Of a DNA stretch of 64,000 nt, positions 17,244-26,345 are shown one piece after another. The translations under genes were made by a program, and so were the position numbers. The notes under the pieces were generated by a model that made no database searches, was not told where the DNA came from, and saw only the letters and a program-made list of their open reading frames with translations. The first letter of the stretch is position 1, and each line of letters begins with the position of its first letter. Source of the DNA: RGIG3178 sp942492795 (lineage in GTDB: Bacteria > Bacillota > Clostridia > Christensenellales > QAND01); assembly GCA_942492795.1 (NCBI GenBank), contig OW818639.1:1364001-1428000 (forward strand), read 5' to 3'.

Positions 17244-18215
17244 ATGCAAAAAAAGACAAAACGCATCGGCGTTCTTGCAAGCGGCGGAGACTCGCCGGGC
17301 ATGAACGCGGCAATTCGCGCGGTAGTACAAGCCGCCGATGAGGAGGATATCGAGGTTTTCGGCATCCGCTACGGTTTTAGGGGTCTGATGGAAGGGCTGA
17401 TCATACGCCTGGATGGCAGCATGGTGAAAAACATCGCCCATGAAGGCGGCACGATCATAAAGACCTCCCGCAGCAAGGCTTTCATGATGGAAGAAGGGAT
17501 GAACCGCGCCGTGACAATGTCGTTGGCCTATGAATTCGACGGCATCATCACCATCGGCGGAGACGGCACCATGCGCGGCGCGGCGGACCTTTGCCGGCGT
17601 GGCATCCGCTGTATCACGCTTCCCGGCACCATCGACAACGATTTGGCGTATACCGATTATACCATCGGGTTTGATACGGCAGTTGCCGGCGTCGTTGAGG
17701 AACTAAGCCGCATCAGGGATACCATGGAATCGCACGACCGCATCGGGGTGGTGGAGGTTATGGGCAATAAATGCGGCGATATCGCGCTGTTCTCGGCCCT
17801 GGCAAGTTCCTCGGAATATGTCCTTGTGCCCGAGGTTCCGTTTGACATGGAGGTCATTGCGGCTGAACTTACCAGGAAGGCCTTCAAGGGACAGTTTGCC
17901 TCCATGATCGTGCTGTCCGAGGGCGCGGGCAAAGCTGCGGAAATCGCGGATTTCTTAGCGGAGAGCACGCGTCTTGAAGTTAAAAGCGTGACGCTTGGCT
18001 ATACGCAGCGCGGCGGCAGCCCGACGGCACGCGACCGCAACGTAGCCTCGCATCTTGGCGCGCAAGCCGTGAAGCTGCTGGCGCTGGGCATCGGCAACCG
18101 CGCAGTCGGCATCAAGGGCGAAAGGGTCGTAGACATAGACATCATGGAAGCGCTGCAGGCACCCAAGGAATTCCGCAAAGATCTGTATGATCTGGCCTAC
18201 ACGCTGGCAAGGTAG
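17244..18215 (+). CDS. pfkA: 6-phosphofructokinase
   Basis: Phosphorylates fructose 6-phosphate to the 1,6-bisphosphate. The 323-aa group A protein has GVLASGGDSPGMNAAIRAVV (residues 9-28), GGTIIKTSR, GGDGTMRGA with the glycine typical of ATP-dependent enzymes (PPi enzymes have GGDD), and the catalytic GTIDNDLAYTDYTIGFDTA. DRIGVVEVMG and GYTQRGGSPTARDR also fit. In the MGR substrate motif the arginine is asparagine (EVMGNKCGDIAL). The ribosome-binding site is GGGGGTAGG. Its neighbour dnaE is a common partner in Firmicutes. Confidence 0.95.
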   Translation: MQKKTKRIGVLASGGDSPGMNAAIRAVVQAADEEDIEVFGIRYGFRGLMEGLIIRLDGSMVKNIAHEGGTIIKTSRSKAFMMEEGMNRAVTMSLAYEFDGIITIGGDGTMRGAADLCRRGIRCITLPGTIDNDLAYTDYTIGFDTAVAGVVEELSRIRDTMESHDRIGVVEVMGNKCGDIALFSALASSSEYVLVPEVPFDMEVIAAELTRKAFKGQFASMIVLSEGAGKAAEIADFLAESTRLEVKSVTLGYTQRGGSPTARDRNVASHLGAQAVKLLALGIGNRAVGIKGERVVDIDIMEALQAPKEFRKDLYDLAYTLAR

Positions 18216-18221
18216 AAGAAG

Positions 18222-18467
18222 ATGCAAAATCGTTTGATAGGTGCCATATCCATGCTTTTGAGCCTGGCCATCGTCGGCTTCATAGGGGTTGCGCTGATGC
18301 GCATTTTGACCTTTGCCGCCGTGTCGGGTGTTGTCGTGGGCTTGTTTTCGGCGCAGTTCCTGCTTTTCGGCATCGATTTGTGGCTGCAGGAGAGAAAAAT
18401 ATCCGCCGTGTTTGCACTTGTACCGGCGGTGCTGGGCTTGTACTTTGCAATTGTATTGTTTTTTTAG
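18222..18467 (+). CDS. Small hydrophobic membrane protein
   Basis: An 81-aa protein with two or three predicted transmembrane segments (about residues 7-26, 29-50 and 60-80), starting MQNRLIGAISMLLSLAI. It begins 6 bases after pfkA and is probably cotranscribed. I do not recognise the family; there is no catalytic motif. Confidence 0.6.
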   Translation: MQNRLIGAISMLLSLAIVGFIGVALMRILTFAAVSGVVVGLFSAQFLLFGIDLWLQERKISAVFALVPAVLGLYFAIVLFF

Positions 18468-18519
18468 CACACAAGGGCACCGGTTAAGGCCGCATAGCGT
18501 GCGCGTCATGCAAAAGGCC

Positions 18520-18548
18520 TTGCATTGCGGTGGATTCGATGCTATAAT
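18520..18548 (+). promoter_or_regulatory. Promoter of secG
   Basis: TTGCAT at 18520-18525, a 17-base spacer and perfect TATAAT at 18543-18548, preceding the AGGAGGG ribosome-binding site of secG. Confidence 0.8.
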
Positions 18549-18581
18549 GCCACTGTTATACCCAAGCAGGAGGGATTTCTT

Positions 18582-18830
18582 TTGAATACGATTATGGTGA
18601 TCAGCCAAATCATCCTATGTTTGCTTAGTGCCGTGGTTGTCATTGCAGTACTGCTGCAAAAACCGGCGGATGCTAACATGGGTTCGGCATTTGGCCAGGG
18701 CGGTTCGTACGCCAAGTCGATGAAAACGCACACGGCGGAAGGAAAGCTGAACACCATTACGAAGTACGGAGCAATCGCAGTGTTATGCATATCGCTGTTG
18801 CTCACGATACTGCAGCGCTTCGTGAAGTGA
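18582..18830 (+). CDS. secG: Preprotein translocase subunit SecG
   Basis: Small membrane subunit of the SecYEG channel. The 82-aa protein has two transmembrane helices (about residues 4-23 and 61-79) with the conserved loop VLLQKPADANMGSAFGQG and a GGS-containing linker. The TTG at 18582 is chosen because AGGAGG lies 8 bases upstream; the next ATG (18594) is too far from it. The position before rnr and smpB is the standard Firmicutes order. Confidence 0.92.
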   Translation: MNTIMVISQIILCLLSAVVVIAVLLQKPADANMGSAFGQGGSYAKSMKTHTAEGKLNTITKYGAIAVLCISLLLTILQRFVK

Positions 18831-18848
18831 TTGTAAACAGAGAAACCG

Positions 18849-18878
18849 GTGCTCTTGCTAAGAGCACTTTTTCTTTTA
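18849..18878 (+). terminator. Rho-independent terminator after secG
   Basis: GTGCTCT (18849-18855), loop TGCTA with one preceding T, AGAGCAC (18861-18867), then TTTTTCTTTTATTT. Confidence 0.85.
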
Positions 18879-18906
18879 TTTGGGTATGATGTTAGGGGTG
18901 AAAAAA

Positions 18907-21126
18907 ATGGGTGAACAAGGACTGATAGCGGTTCTGGAATATATGCAAAAGACGAGTGCGCCGAAAAATGCCGACGAGGTATCAAAAGCGCTGGACATGG
19001 ACCAATCGGTTGCGGAAAATAGTCTGCGTGAGCTTCTTGAGCAAGGCAAGCTTATTCGCACCAAGCGCGGCAAATATGCGTCACCGGCGCAGATAGGCGG
19101 TGTCGTGGGGCGGCTTGTGGGTTTGCGGCGCGGCGACGCTTACTTTGTGCCTCTTGACGGATCGGAAGAGATGTTCATACGCGAAACACAGCGGAATACC
19201 GCGATGCACGGCGATACCGTCGTGGCGCGCAGGACACAAAAAAGCGGGATAGGCAGGAAGGACAACGGCGAAATCGTCAGTGTCACGACACGCGCCCATG
19301 AGACGGTCGTGGGTACGGTGATGATCCAAAACGGCGGCGGGGTGCTCATCCCGGACGACAGGCGGATCTGCGACATACAAATTCCCACCGACAAGCTCAA
19401 CAACGCACAAAGCCGCCAAATGGCGCTGGTTCGCATCACCGATTACGGCAGCGACACACAACCTATGTGCGGCGAGGTGGAGCAGATTTTCGGCGAAGAG
19501 GGAACGATCAAGGCCGGCATTGCCGTCGTGATCCACGAATACAACCTCTTGCAGGAGTTTAAGCCGCGTACGCTTTCGGATGCGCACAACGTGCCGCAGG
19601 AAGTAACGCAGGAGCAAAGCCAAAACCGCGAGGATTATCGCGATCTGTGCACCGTCACCATCGACGGCGCGGACGCGAAGGACTTTGACGACGCGATCTC
19701 GCTTACAAAAACCGATAAGGGTTATACCCTGTATGTGCACATTGCGGATGTGACGCATTATGTCAAGGAGAACTCGGCGCTGGACAAGGAATCCTACACC
19801 AGGGCGACCAGCGTCTATTTTCCGGGAGCCGTGCTGCCGATGCTGCCCGAAGCGCTTTCAAACGGCATCTGTTCTTTAAAAGAAGGCGTGGACAGGCTGT
19901 GCCTGACCTGCATCATGAACCTTGACGTTCACGGACAAATGCTGGATTACCGGTTTGCGCGCGGCATCATCCGTTCGGCGAAGCGCTGCGTCTACGAGCA
20001 GGTCAATGTCCTTTCCGATGAGGAAAAGGATCCGCTGATGGAGCAGTATGGGCACGTCTGGCCGATGCTGCAGGAGATGATAAAACTCTCCGTCAAGCTT
20101 ACGAAGCTGCGCGTCTTAAGAGGGGCGCTGGATTTTGACTTGAGCGAACCGACGTTTACCCTCAACGAAGAGGGCGATCCGGTCGCGATCACGCCAAGCA
20201 TGCGCGGCATCGCGAATCAGATGATTGAGGAATTCATGCTGCTGGCCAACGAATGCGCCGCGAAATACGTGAAGGAACGCGGCTTGCCGGCGCTCTACCG
20301 CATCCATGAAGATCCCGATCAGGAACGCATCCAATCGTTCGGGCTGCTGCTCAAGGCGCTGGGGCTGCCGGGATGGAAGAAAACAGATCGGGTCACACCG
20401 CGCACGTTGCAATCGATTTTGCATAAGGTAGCTGGCGAACCGTATGAACTGGCGGTCAGCCGTGTCATGCTGCGCACGCTGCAAAAGGCGAAGTACAGCG
20501 ATCAGCCCATCGGTCATTTCGGCCTGGCGCTGAAAGACTACTGCCACTTCACATCGCCGATCCGCCGCTATCCCGACATTGTGATCCACAGAGCCATCAT
20601 CGCCTCTTTAGAGGGCGGGTTAGCTGAAAAGGCGTCGGAGCAGAAGCACGCGCTGATGCCGTCGATGGGGGCGCACACGAGCGAACGCGAGCGCGCGTCG
20701 ATGGAAGCGGAGCGCGCGGTGGATGATCTGTATTGCGCGGCATATATGAAGGGCAAAATCGGCGAGCGGTACAAGGGATTCATTTCCGGGGTTGCCGAGT
20801 TCGGCATCTTTGTGGAGATTTTGGGTGCCGTCGAGGGCATGATTCCGCTTGGCACGCTCGGCGAGGACGTGTTTCAGTACGACGAGGTGCTGTACCGTAT
20901 CACGGGGCGGCATACCGGCGTAAGCTATACGCTGGGCGACGAGATGGAAATAGTCGTTGCGGGAGCGGATATGATCCGGCGCCGCGTGGACTTTGTGCCA
21001 TATAAAGCGCAGAACAAACCGGTCGTAAGAAAAGGCAACAACCAGGCCGGCAATGGCAAAGGGAAGGCAAAAGGCAAGGGCAAGAGCGCCGGCGGGAAGT
21101 CGCGCGGTTTTGCAAAAAAGCGCTGA
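18907..21126 (+). CDS. rnr: Ribonuclease R
   Basis: Processive 3'-5' exoribonuclease of the RNB family that degrades structured RNA and helps tmRNA-directed decay. The 739-aa protein has an N-terminal winged-helix region (EVSKALDMDQSVAENSLREL), cold-shock domains, and the RNB catalytic motif DGADAKDFDDAISL with the metal-binding aspartates. A C-terminal S1 domain (YKGFISGVAEFGIFVEI) and a lysine/glycine-rich tail follow. The ATG at 18907 has TAGGGGTG 6-8 bases upstream; earlier in-frame ATGs overlap the terminator of secG. Followed closely by smpB. Confidence 0.96.
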   Translation: MGEQGLIAVLEYMQKTSAPKNADEVSKALDMDQSVAENSLRELLEQGKLIRTKRGKYASPAQIGGVVGRLVGLRRGDAYFVPLDGSEEMFIRETQRNTAMHGDTVVARRTQKSGIGRKDNGEIVSVTTRAHETVVGTVMIQNGGGVLIPDDRRICDIQIPTDKLNNAQSRQMALVRITDYGSDTQPMCGEVEQIFGEEGTIKAGIAVVIHEYNLLQEFKPRTLSDAHNVPQEVTQEQSQNREDYRDLCTVTIDGADAKDFDDAISLTKTDKGYTLYVHIADVTHYVKENSALDKESYTRATSVYFPGAVLPMLPEALSNGICSLKEGVDRLCLTCIMNLDVHGQMLDYRFARGIIRSAKRCVYEQVNVLSDEEKDPLMEQYGHVWPMLQEMIKLSVKLTKLRVLRGALDFDLSEPTFTLNEEGDPVAITPSMRGIANQMIEEFMLLANECAAKYVKERGLPALYRIHEDPDQERIQSFGLLLKALGLPGWKKTDRVTPRTLQSILHKVAGEPYELAVSRVMLRTLQKAKYSDQPIGHFGLALKDYCHFTSPIRRYPDIVIHRAIIASLEGGLAEKASEQKHALMPSMGAHTSERERASMEAERAVDDLYCAAYMKGKIGERYKGFISGVAEFGIFVEILGAVEGMIPLGTLGEDVFQYDEVLYRITGRHTGVSYTLGDEMEIVVAGADMIRRRVDFVPYKAQNKPVVRKGNNQAGNGKGKAKGKGKSAGGKSRGFAKKR

Positions 21127-21138
21127 AAATGATATAAT
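21110..21138 (+). promoter_or_regulatory. Possible promoter inside the end of rnr, for smpB/ssrA
   Basis: TTGCAA at 21110-21115, 17-base spacer, TATAAT at 21133-21138. The start would fall almost on the smpB ribosome-binding site, so the leader would be very short; use is uncertain. Confidence 0.35.
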
Positions 21139-21157
21139 AGCAAAGGAGGTGGATGAC

Positions 21158-21625
21158 GTGGGCGATGCGCGTTATGTGTCCATACAGAACAGACGTGCGC
21201 GGCACGAGTATTTCGTTGAAGAAACGTACGAGGCCGGATTGAGCCTCTGCGGCACCGAAGTAAAATCCATCCGCCTTGGCAAAGCCAACCTGAACGACAG
21301 TTTTGCCGCCATCAAAGGATCGGAAGTCTTCGTCGTGGGCTTCCATATCAGCCCCTATGAAAAGGGCAACCAGTTCAACCACGATCCGATGCGGGACAAA
21401 AAACTGCTGATGCACCGCTCGGAAATTCGCAAACTACAGGGGCAGGTGTCCCGGGATGGTTTTACGCTGATCCCGCTGGCGGTATACTTTAAAGGTAACC
21501 GCGTCAAGGTGGAATTGGGCGTTTGCCGGGGCAAGAAGCTATATGACAAGCGCGAAAGCTTGAAACAGCAGGATGACGAGCGCGAAATAGAGCGCACATT
21601 CCGCCAAAGACAAAGGGCGGAATAA
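21158..21625 (+). CDS. smpB: SsrA-binding protein SmpB
   Basis: Binds the tRNA-like domain of tmRNA and brings it to stalled ribosomes. The 155-aa protein has the OB-barrel sequence ARHEYFVEETYEAGLSLCGT, EVKSIRLGKANLNDSFAAI, the HEIRKLQG-type segment RSEIRKLQGQV, PLAVYFKGNRVKVELGVCRGKKLYDKR in pieces, and the basic C-terminal tail. The GTG at 21158 follows AAAGGAGGTGG with 8-base spacing. The tmRNA gene it serves starts 34 bases downstream. Confidence 0.96.
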   Translation: MGDARYVSIQNRRARHEYFVEETYEAGLSLCGTEVKSIRLGKANLNDSFAAIKGSEVFVVGFHISPYEKGNQFNHDPMRDKKLLMHRSEIRKLQGQVSRDGFTLIPLAVYFKGNRVKVELGVCRGKKLYDKRESLKQQDDEREIERTFRQRQRAE

Positions 21626-21659
21626 GGAAAGACTGATTGAATCAGTGATGCACAAACAT

Positions 21660-22014
21660 GGGGGCGTCAAGGTTTCGACGGGGTCGCCTAAGGCATGCAA
21701 AGCGAGCCGCAGTTGCTGGATCTGCGTTAAAAGTCGGCAAAACTATAACTGCGAACAACAACGAATTCGCTTTAGCAGCCTAATAAGCTGCTAACGTTCC
21801 TCCTGCCGGCTCGCGGGGCAGGGTCAGGGGCGTCATTTACGCGGGGAACTGGCACCGGAAAGCTTTGACCGGATGTCCGATTCATGAAGCTACTGAAGGT
21901 AAGATCTTGCAGGCGTAGAGCTTACTGGAGGGAATGTTAAACCACCTGATGCGCTCGGAGAAAAACATGTGGTAGGGATTTCGGACAGGGGTTCGATTCC
22001 CCTCGCCTCCACCA
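21660..22014 (+). ncRNA. ssrA: Transfer-messenger RNA (tmRNA)
   Basis: The 355-nt RNA rescues stalled ribosomes. The 5' end GGGGGCG pairs with CGCCTCC before the 3' terminal ACCA, forming the tRNA-like acceptor stem; GGGGTTCGATTCCCC is the T arm. The tag reading frame runs GCG AAC AAC AAC GAA TTC GCT TTA GCA GCC TAA TAA, encoding ANNNEFALAA, with the typical ALAA degradation end. The upstream CTATAACT resembles the resume signal of other tmRNAs. Its 3' end doubles as the attachment site of the island that follows. Confidence 0.97.
21994..22014 (+). repeat. Left attachment site (attL) at the ssrA 3' end
   Basis: The last 21 bases of the tmRNA gene, beginning CGATTCCCCT and ending CTCCACCA, recur exactly at 62,068-62,088. 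Similarity continues for about 14 more bases (AAAAACCACAAT) with two mismatches. Confidence 0.88.
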
Positions 22015-22021
22015 CAAAAAA

Positions 22022-22060
22022 CCACAATTCTTGTGAAAAAACAGGAGTTGTGGCTTTTTC
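22022..22060 (+). terminator. Terminator after ssrA, island copy
   Basis: CCACAATTC (22022-22030) pairs with GAGTTGTGG (22045-22053, one G-U pair), followed by CTTTTTC. A closely related but perfect hairpin lies beyond the right junction at 62,092-62,118. Confidence 0.82.
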
Positions 22061-22411
22061 ATATTACATGGTTTATTATATAAAATATAGTATGCATGGG
22101 AAATACGATGCTGTTGGATTGACTCCAAATCAGCAGAGTTTGAAAATTATGTAGAGCACTTAATCAATATTTGGCAGAATAACGTGGGGAGTACTAGATG
22201 ATAAACTACTCGAATGGAGATATCTGTATAGATATAAGAGAAAAAAGCATAAATCTATTATTACACCATGACGGAAAAGTAGAGTAGATAAGGTTACCGT
22301 GTGTAAGAGGAATGAGAGCTCTACGTCATTCAATATGTTTGATTTACAAAAGTGATCCGAGCTAAACAAAAAAACGAAGACATAAAATTCTATGATTGGC
22401 GAGGAAGGTTC
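22061..22411. other. Gene debris at the left end of the island
   Basis: No complete gene. A short open stretch near 22,125-22,200 reads ...KSAEFENYVEHLINIWQN and ends in TGA with no start, so it looks like the C-terminal tail of a lost gene. An integrase remnant is possible but cannot be shown. Confidence 0.4.
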
Positions 22412-24673
22412 ATGAGATTATTTGTCAATTTGATAATTTGCTCAAACAGCTATTTTGCGGATTTGGTAGGTGTTGAAACAGTTTTCAGTGCTCTTTGCCA
22501 AATACAAACAGCTATAATCGCCGTTGTTGCAACTGTTCTAACTGTTGGAATAACCTTATCTGAGAAAAAATATTATGGAATATCGGGCCGTGAATATCTT
22601 GAACTTCAAAAATCGAGGTCATTTTTGTCAATCATACCATTTATAATTATTGAAATTCTTATCCTTTTGATTTCTGTATATTCTTTACTGACAAAATTAT
22701 ATATTATTAACATAATAATGTTTAGCATATCAACATCTTATTGCATTGCTATTTGCATTCACTATTCACTGGTATTTAAGGATGAACGTGGGATCAGAAA
22801 ACTTATTAATAATGGTGGTATTTCGAAGATTGTTTTAAAATCAAGTGAATCAAAAATAAATGAAGATAAAATAAATGTGTTCTTACAGGAATATGTCATA
22901 ATGCATGGGATCAAAGTGAGTCTCGACAACTTATGTAGTAAAACAAATGAAAGCGAAAATGCAAGAATAAGAGCTAGGTTAATAGAAATTCTTAAAGGTT
23001 TAGCTGTTTCTATTGATCAAGCGACGTCCGATGATGAAACTATGAAATTATTTCAAAACATATACTGGATGATTGAAAATACGCCTGACGAAGAGAATGA
23101 TTTAAGTTATAATAACATATTCTGGTTTGCATCTTCACTAATTGTTCACATGAATCATTATTCTTCAAGAAATAATAAGTTAGCTCTATCATTATTTGAC
23201 TTTTTCGAATCTGCTGTTTTATATATTGATTACGTTGAAGAAAAAAATGCCAAAATGTTAGCCCGAATATTGATTTATGTATTAAAAGATTCCCTTGAAA
23301 ACAAAAATACCCGTATATTAGCCATATATAGGGATATTATATCCCAAAACATAAACTTTTCTGAAAGGAATAGTCGAAGCGCAGCACTTTTCTCCAAAGT
23401 TCAAATGTATCTCTTCTACTTTTGCCGTGTTGATGGAAAAGTTCCCAAAGAAATCTCGAAGACAGTAGAAGATTTTATGGGAGACGAGTCTTCGGAGAGA
23501 ATGCACTACAAAACAAAATCAATGACAGAATTATTTGACGAACTGACATCATCATTTGATTTTGATTTGAAATATTATCTTATGAATACGGGTGATATAT
23601 ATGATCTAGAATTTATTATTTATAATATTGTCACACATGCAGTACTAGAAGATAAATTCGTTGTTGATTGGTGGTATAAAATGTGGATAATGAAAAATAG
23701 ATATTTCTATGATGAAATTATTGAAAGTTATGAAAAAGAATCTACGGAGTTTTTAACTAATGTTCATTTAGCATTATCACCATATTGTAATGATGACGAT
23801 ATGAAATACAATATCTCGACTTCATTAAAAGATGTCTACAGTTTATTTGGAGTAGCGCCTATAGAGAATGAAAGGCTTGAGGTTGCTTTATTCTCATTGA
23901 AAAATGTTATATTTCAAACCATCAATGAAAGACAATTACATAGAATAGACGAAACAGTAATTAAGGAATTCGATAAGCAAGTTTTTGTAGGCCTCAGTAA
24001 AATGCTTTCAGAGATGGAGTTCAATTCAAGTAAGAATGAAACAAAATTAGAAGAGCAATCTTTTCTAATTTATCACAGTTCGCTATCTTCATGTTTCGAG
24101 AACAATGAAAAACGAATTATCATGACAGCGTATAGTTTTTTAGTCAATACCATTAGATCTCAGATAAATGGTTTATCTATCATAAACATGCTTGAGGTTG
24201 ATCCAAATGCGTTATGCAAGACACTAGGTGAAATAAATCCGGTGTTCTACACGCGCTCAATACTGCCTTATGCAAACCGTCATTCTTTCCCGCTGATTCT
24301 TATGGAGCAAATATCAGATATTGAGAAAGAGGCAAAGCAGATAAAGGGTGAAATATTCGAAAATTATACTTATATTGGCGAGAATGCTGTTGATATTCAG
24401 GTTGAACTATATAATGTAAATACCCAAATGCTTTCTGGGGATGAACTTGAACAAAGGGTTAACTTATATTTGAGACAAGACGGAACATATTACTATGATG
24501 GGATGTATGGAAACCATGAAAATGCAAAAAAATTTATATCAAATAAATATTGCAAAACGGAAATAAAATATGGTTTGAATGTTAAATGCAATCCTATAAA
24601 GTGGTGTGTTGTTGATATTATGGGTTTAGTTACTAAAAGGATAGAAAAGATCAAAAATTCAGAAAATAAATGA
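22412..24673 (+). CDS. Uncharacterised membrane protein with large cytoplasmic part
   Basis: A 753-aa protein that I do not recognise. Three hydrophobic segments lie near the N-terminus (around residues 25-45, 70-92 and 95-122), followed by about 630 mostly helical, charged residues with no motif I can name. The ATG at 22412 is chosen because GAGG lies 7 bases upstream; an in-frame ATG at 22352 has none. It is strikingly AT-rich compared with the core genes, pointing to recent transfer. It stands alone between gene debris on both sides. Position at the edge of an island would fit a membrane-bound defence or sensing protein, but this is a guess. Confidence 0.7.
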   Translation: MRLFVNLIICSNSYFADLVGVETVFSALCQIQTAIIAVVATVLTVGITLSEKKYYGISGREYLELQKSRSFLSIIPFIIIEILILLISVYSLLTKLYIINIIMFSISTSYCIAICIHYSLVFKDERGIRKLINNGGISKIVLKSSESKINEDKINVFLQEYVIMHGIKVSLDNLCSKTNESENARIRARLIEILKGLAVSIDQATSDDETMKLFQNIYWMIENTPDEENDLSYNNIFWFASSLIVHMNHYSSRNNKLALSLFDFFESAVLYIDYVEEKNAKMLARILIYVLKDSLENKNTRILAIYRDIISQNINFSERNSRSAALFSKVQMYLFYFCRVDGKVPKEISKTVEDFMGDESSERMHYKTKSMTELFDELTSSFDFDLKYYLMNTGDIYDLEFIIYNIVTHAVLEDKFVVDWWYKMWIMKNRYFYDEIIESYEKESTEFLTNVHLALSPYCNDDDMKYNISTSLKDVYSLFGVAPIENERLEVALFSLKNVIFQTINERQLHRIDETVIKEFDKQVFVGLSKMLSEMEFNSSKNETKLEEQSFLIYHSSLSSCFENNEKRIIMTAYSFLVNTIRSQINGLSIINMLEVDPNALCKTLGEINPVFYTRSILPYANRHSFPLILMEQISDIEKEAKQIKGEIFENYTYIGENAVDIQVELYNVNTQMLSGDELEQRVNLYLRQDGTYYYDGMYGNHENAKKFISNKYCKTEIKYGLNVKCNPIKWCVVDIMGLVTKRIEKIKNSENK

Positions 24674-24879
24674 TTAAAGTATTGTCATGTCATCCAACTC
24701 AAATATAGAGGTATAAATGGTGACATTTTTGGAGATGGTGCAGTTGATACTTGCTTAAAGCACGACTGTTAAGATTTGGAAGCAGAGCTTGGAATGTGGT
24801 ATGGCTCAGTAGGTCACAACTTTCGGGTTAATTGGGCTTATAAGATCGCCAATACTGTTTAATACTATATTGAAGCATA
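24674..24879. other. Intergenic debris
   Basis: Short open fragments without starts, for example one ending ...LGMWYGSVGHNFRVNWAY near 24,860. They look like worn-out coding sequence rather than regulation. Confidence 0.35.
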
Positions 24880-25283
24880 GTTTAGCATACATGGAGAATA
24901 TTAACACAGCAAACAACGGTAGATCTTGAAACACCGGCTTTCAGTGCACGATAATTCTCTCCACCTTATCTTTCACCTGATCGACAAACTCTTTGATCAT
25001 TTCAGCATCTTCCTCTTTCATACATTGCCATTGTGCTGATCAAAGAACATCGTCAAATTACACCTTAAGCACGGCAATTAGCCAGGGCTGATCCTCAAAG
25101 TTAATTTTGTGGATTGTTGATATCTGTTATGGAAATGATCGCTGTATTCGGATTCTCCCTTTTAGATGTTTCGTTTATAGCCTCTCGTTGACTCATAACA
25201 ACAATATCCATACGAGTTAACCTTTCTTTGAGTTCATGCGCATATCGATTCTCAAAATGCTGCTTATAGATATTGAGACTCAA
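24880..25283 (-). pseudogene. Broken dual-specificity/tyrosine phosphatase gene
   Basis: Reading the minus strand from ATG 25283 gives MSQREAINE... and IISITDINNPQN before a stop. A +1 shift restores NFEDQPWLIAVLKV, stop, FDDVL, stop, then KEEDAEMIKEFVDQVKDKVE and RIIVH. After one more lost base comes the active-site loop HC-K-AGVSRSTVV (the HC-X5-R phosphatase signature). The lost base falls in the catalytic cysteine codon. At least two frameshifts and several stops show a dead gene. The family is the small cysteine phosphatases common in Clostridia. Confidence 0.72.
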
Positions 25284-25347
25284 TCGGCAGATGATAAGGG
25301 ACTGCAGTCATATATTATATTATACTTCTCTACCAAAGTTCATCTAA

Positions 25348-26319
25348 TTATTTAAGCACTTTATTGTGTTTTTGTTGAATTATCCATTTAGAAAACTCCT
25401 CGACAGCCTTCTCTTCGTTAAAGCCCTTTAACGAATTTCGTTTTTCATTGAGAGTCTTCTTTGCTCTATAAAACTCATCCTCAGACAGTTTCTTCATGTA
25501 ATATAAATGATAAAGTCTATGGTATTCTTTATCATACAATATATTCACGGCACTCCTTTTCCGTTGTATCCTATAGGCATTTTGCCGGTTGCATTGCTCA
25601 CAGTATTCAGATCTACCATGTGCCTTGAATAGAGCATTGCAAATTTTGCAGCGCCTTATTTTCTCGCCATCTGGAGATGAAATCAACAAAGCCAATTGAA
25701 TGAATGGAACATCAATTAAATCTTTGCCAACAATTTTGAATACTGGTTGATCCCCATTATAACTTACGAAAATACTCGTGTGTGAGTATGCTAAAAAACT
25801 ATATTGTAAGGCGAATTTTGCTTCATCAATATCTTCAGACAAGAATCTATTTTCTTTTGATTTAGCAATATTATTTCTATATATCCGCTCCCAATGAAGA
25901 AAGGTATCACAAAGATGCGCGATACCAACATAAAAGTCACCTATTCGGAAACCAAAACTTATTTTTTCATTGATAAAGCCATTCTTATCTATTGTTCTTG
26001 TAGATAAATTTTCAATAAAGGGTGCTCCGAATCGATAACACCACTCAAGTATTAATTTAATATCTGAATCTGTACAATGCCTTTCAAACATGTCAGGATT
26101 TATCGGCAAAGATGAAAGCATAGATCCAAGTCTTATAGTTGCAAATAGAATATCAAGCTTTTTAATCCCCACATCATCAAGGCCCTTAACCGTGGGATCA
26201 CTTTTAACTATCAAGTACTTCTTATTGTCGATAACTTGGAGTTCATATTTGTCAAAGTATGACCACAAACAAGGTATTTCGTCGACACTTCCCAAATCAA
26301 AATAATCGCTAATATTCAT
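25348..26319 (-). CDS. Hypothetical protein with C-terminal zinc-finger motif
   Basis: A 323-aa protein of unknown family. Residues 1 to about 230 form an unnamed domain. Around residues 233-265 there is a likely zinc site (RRCKICNALFKAHGRSEYCE then QCNRQNAYRIQRKR), i.e. CxxC-x13-CxxC, resembling CGNR-type or phage zinc ribbons. A basic helical tail follows. GAGGTG stands 7-8 bases before the ATG. It is antisense to its neighbours and lies at the left edge of the prophage remnant. DNA or RNA binding is likely from the finger; nothing more can be said. Confidence 0.65.
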   Translation of the reverse strand: MNISDYFDLGSVDEIPCLWSYFDKYELQVIDNKKYLIVKSDPTVKGLDDVGIKKLDILFATIRLGSMLSSLPINPDMFERHCTDSDIKLILEWCYRFGAPFIENLSTRTIDKNGFINEKISFGFRIGDFYVGIAHLCDTFLHWERIYRNNIAKSKENRFLSEDIDEAKFALQYSFLAYSHTSIFVSYNGDQPVFKIVGKDLIDVPFIQLALLISSPDGEKIRRCKICNALFKAHGRSEYCEQCNRQNAYRIQRKRSAVNILYDKEYHRLYHLYYMKKLSEDEFYRAKKTLNEKRNSLKGFNEEKAVEEFSKWIIQQKHNKVLK

Positions 26320-26345
26320 CTTTGCACCTCGTAAAGTGACGATAA

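Noticed and set aside
21110..21138. A firm promoter for smpB
   Set aside because: The boxes are good (TTGCAA-N17-TATAAT), but transcription would start at the ribosome-binding site; kept only as a low-confidence feature.
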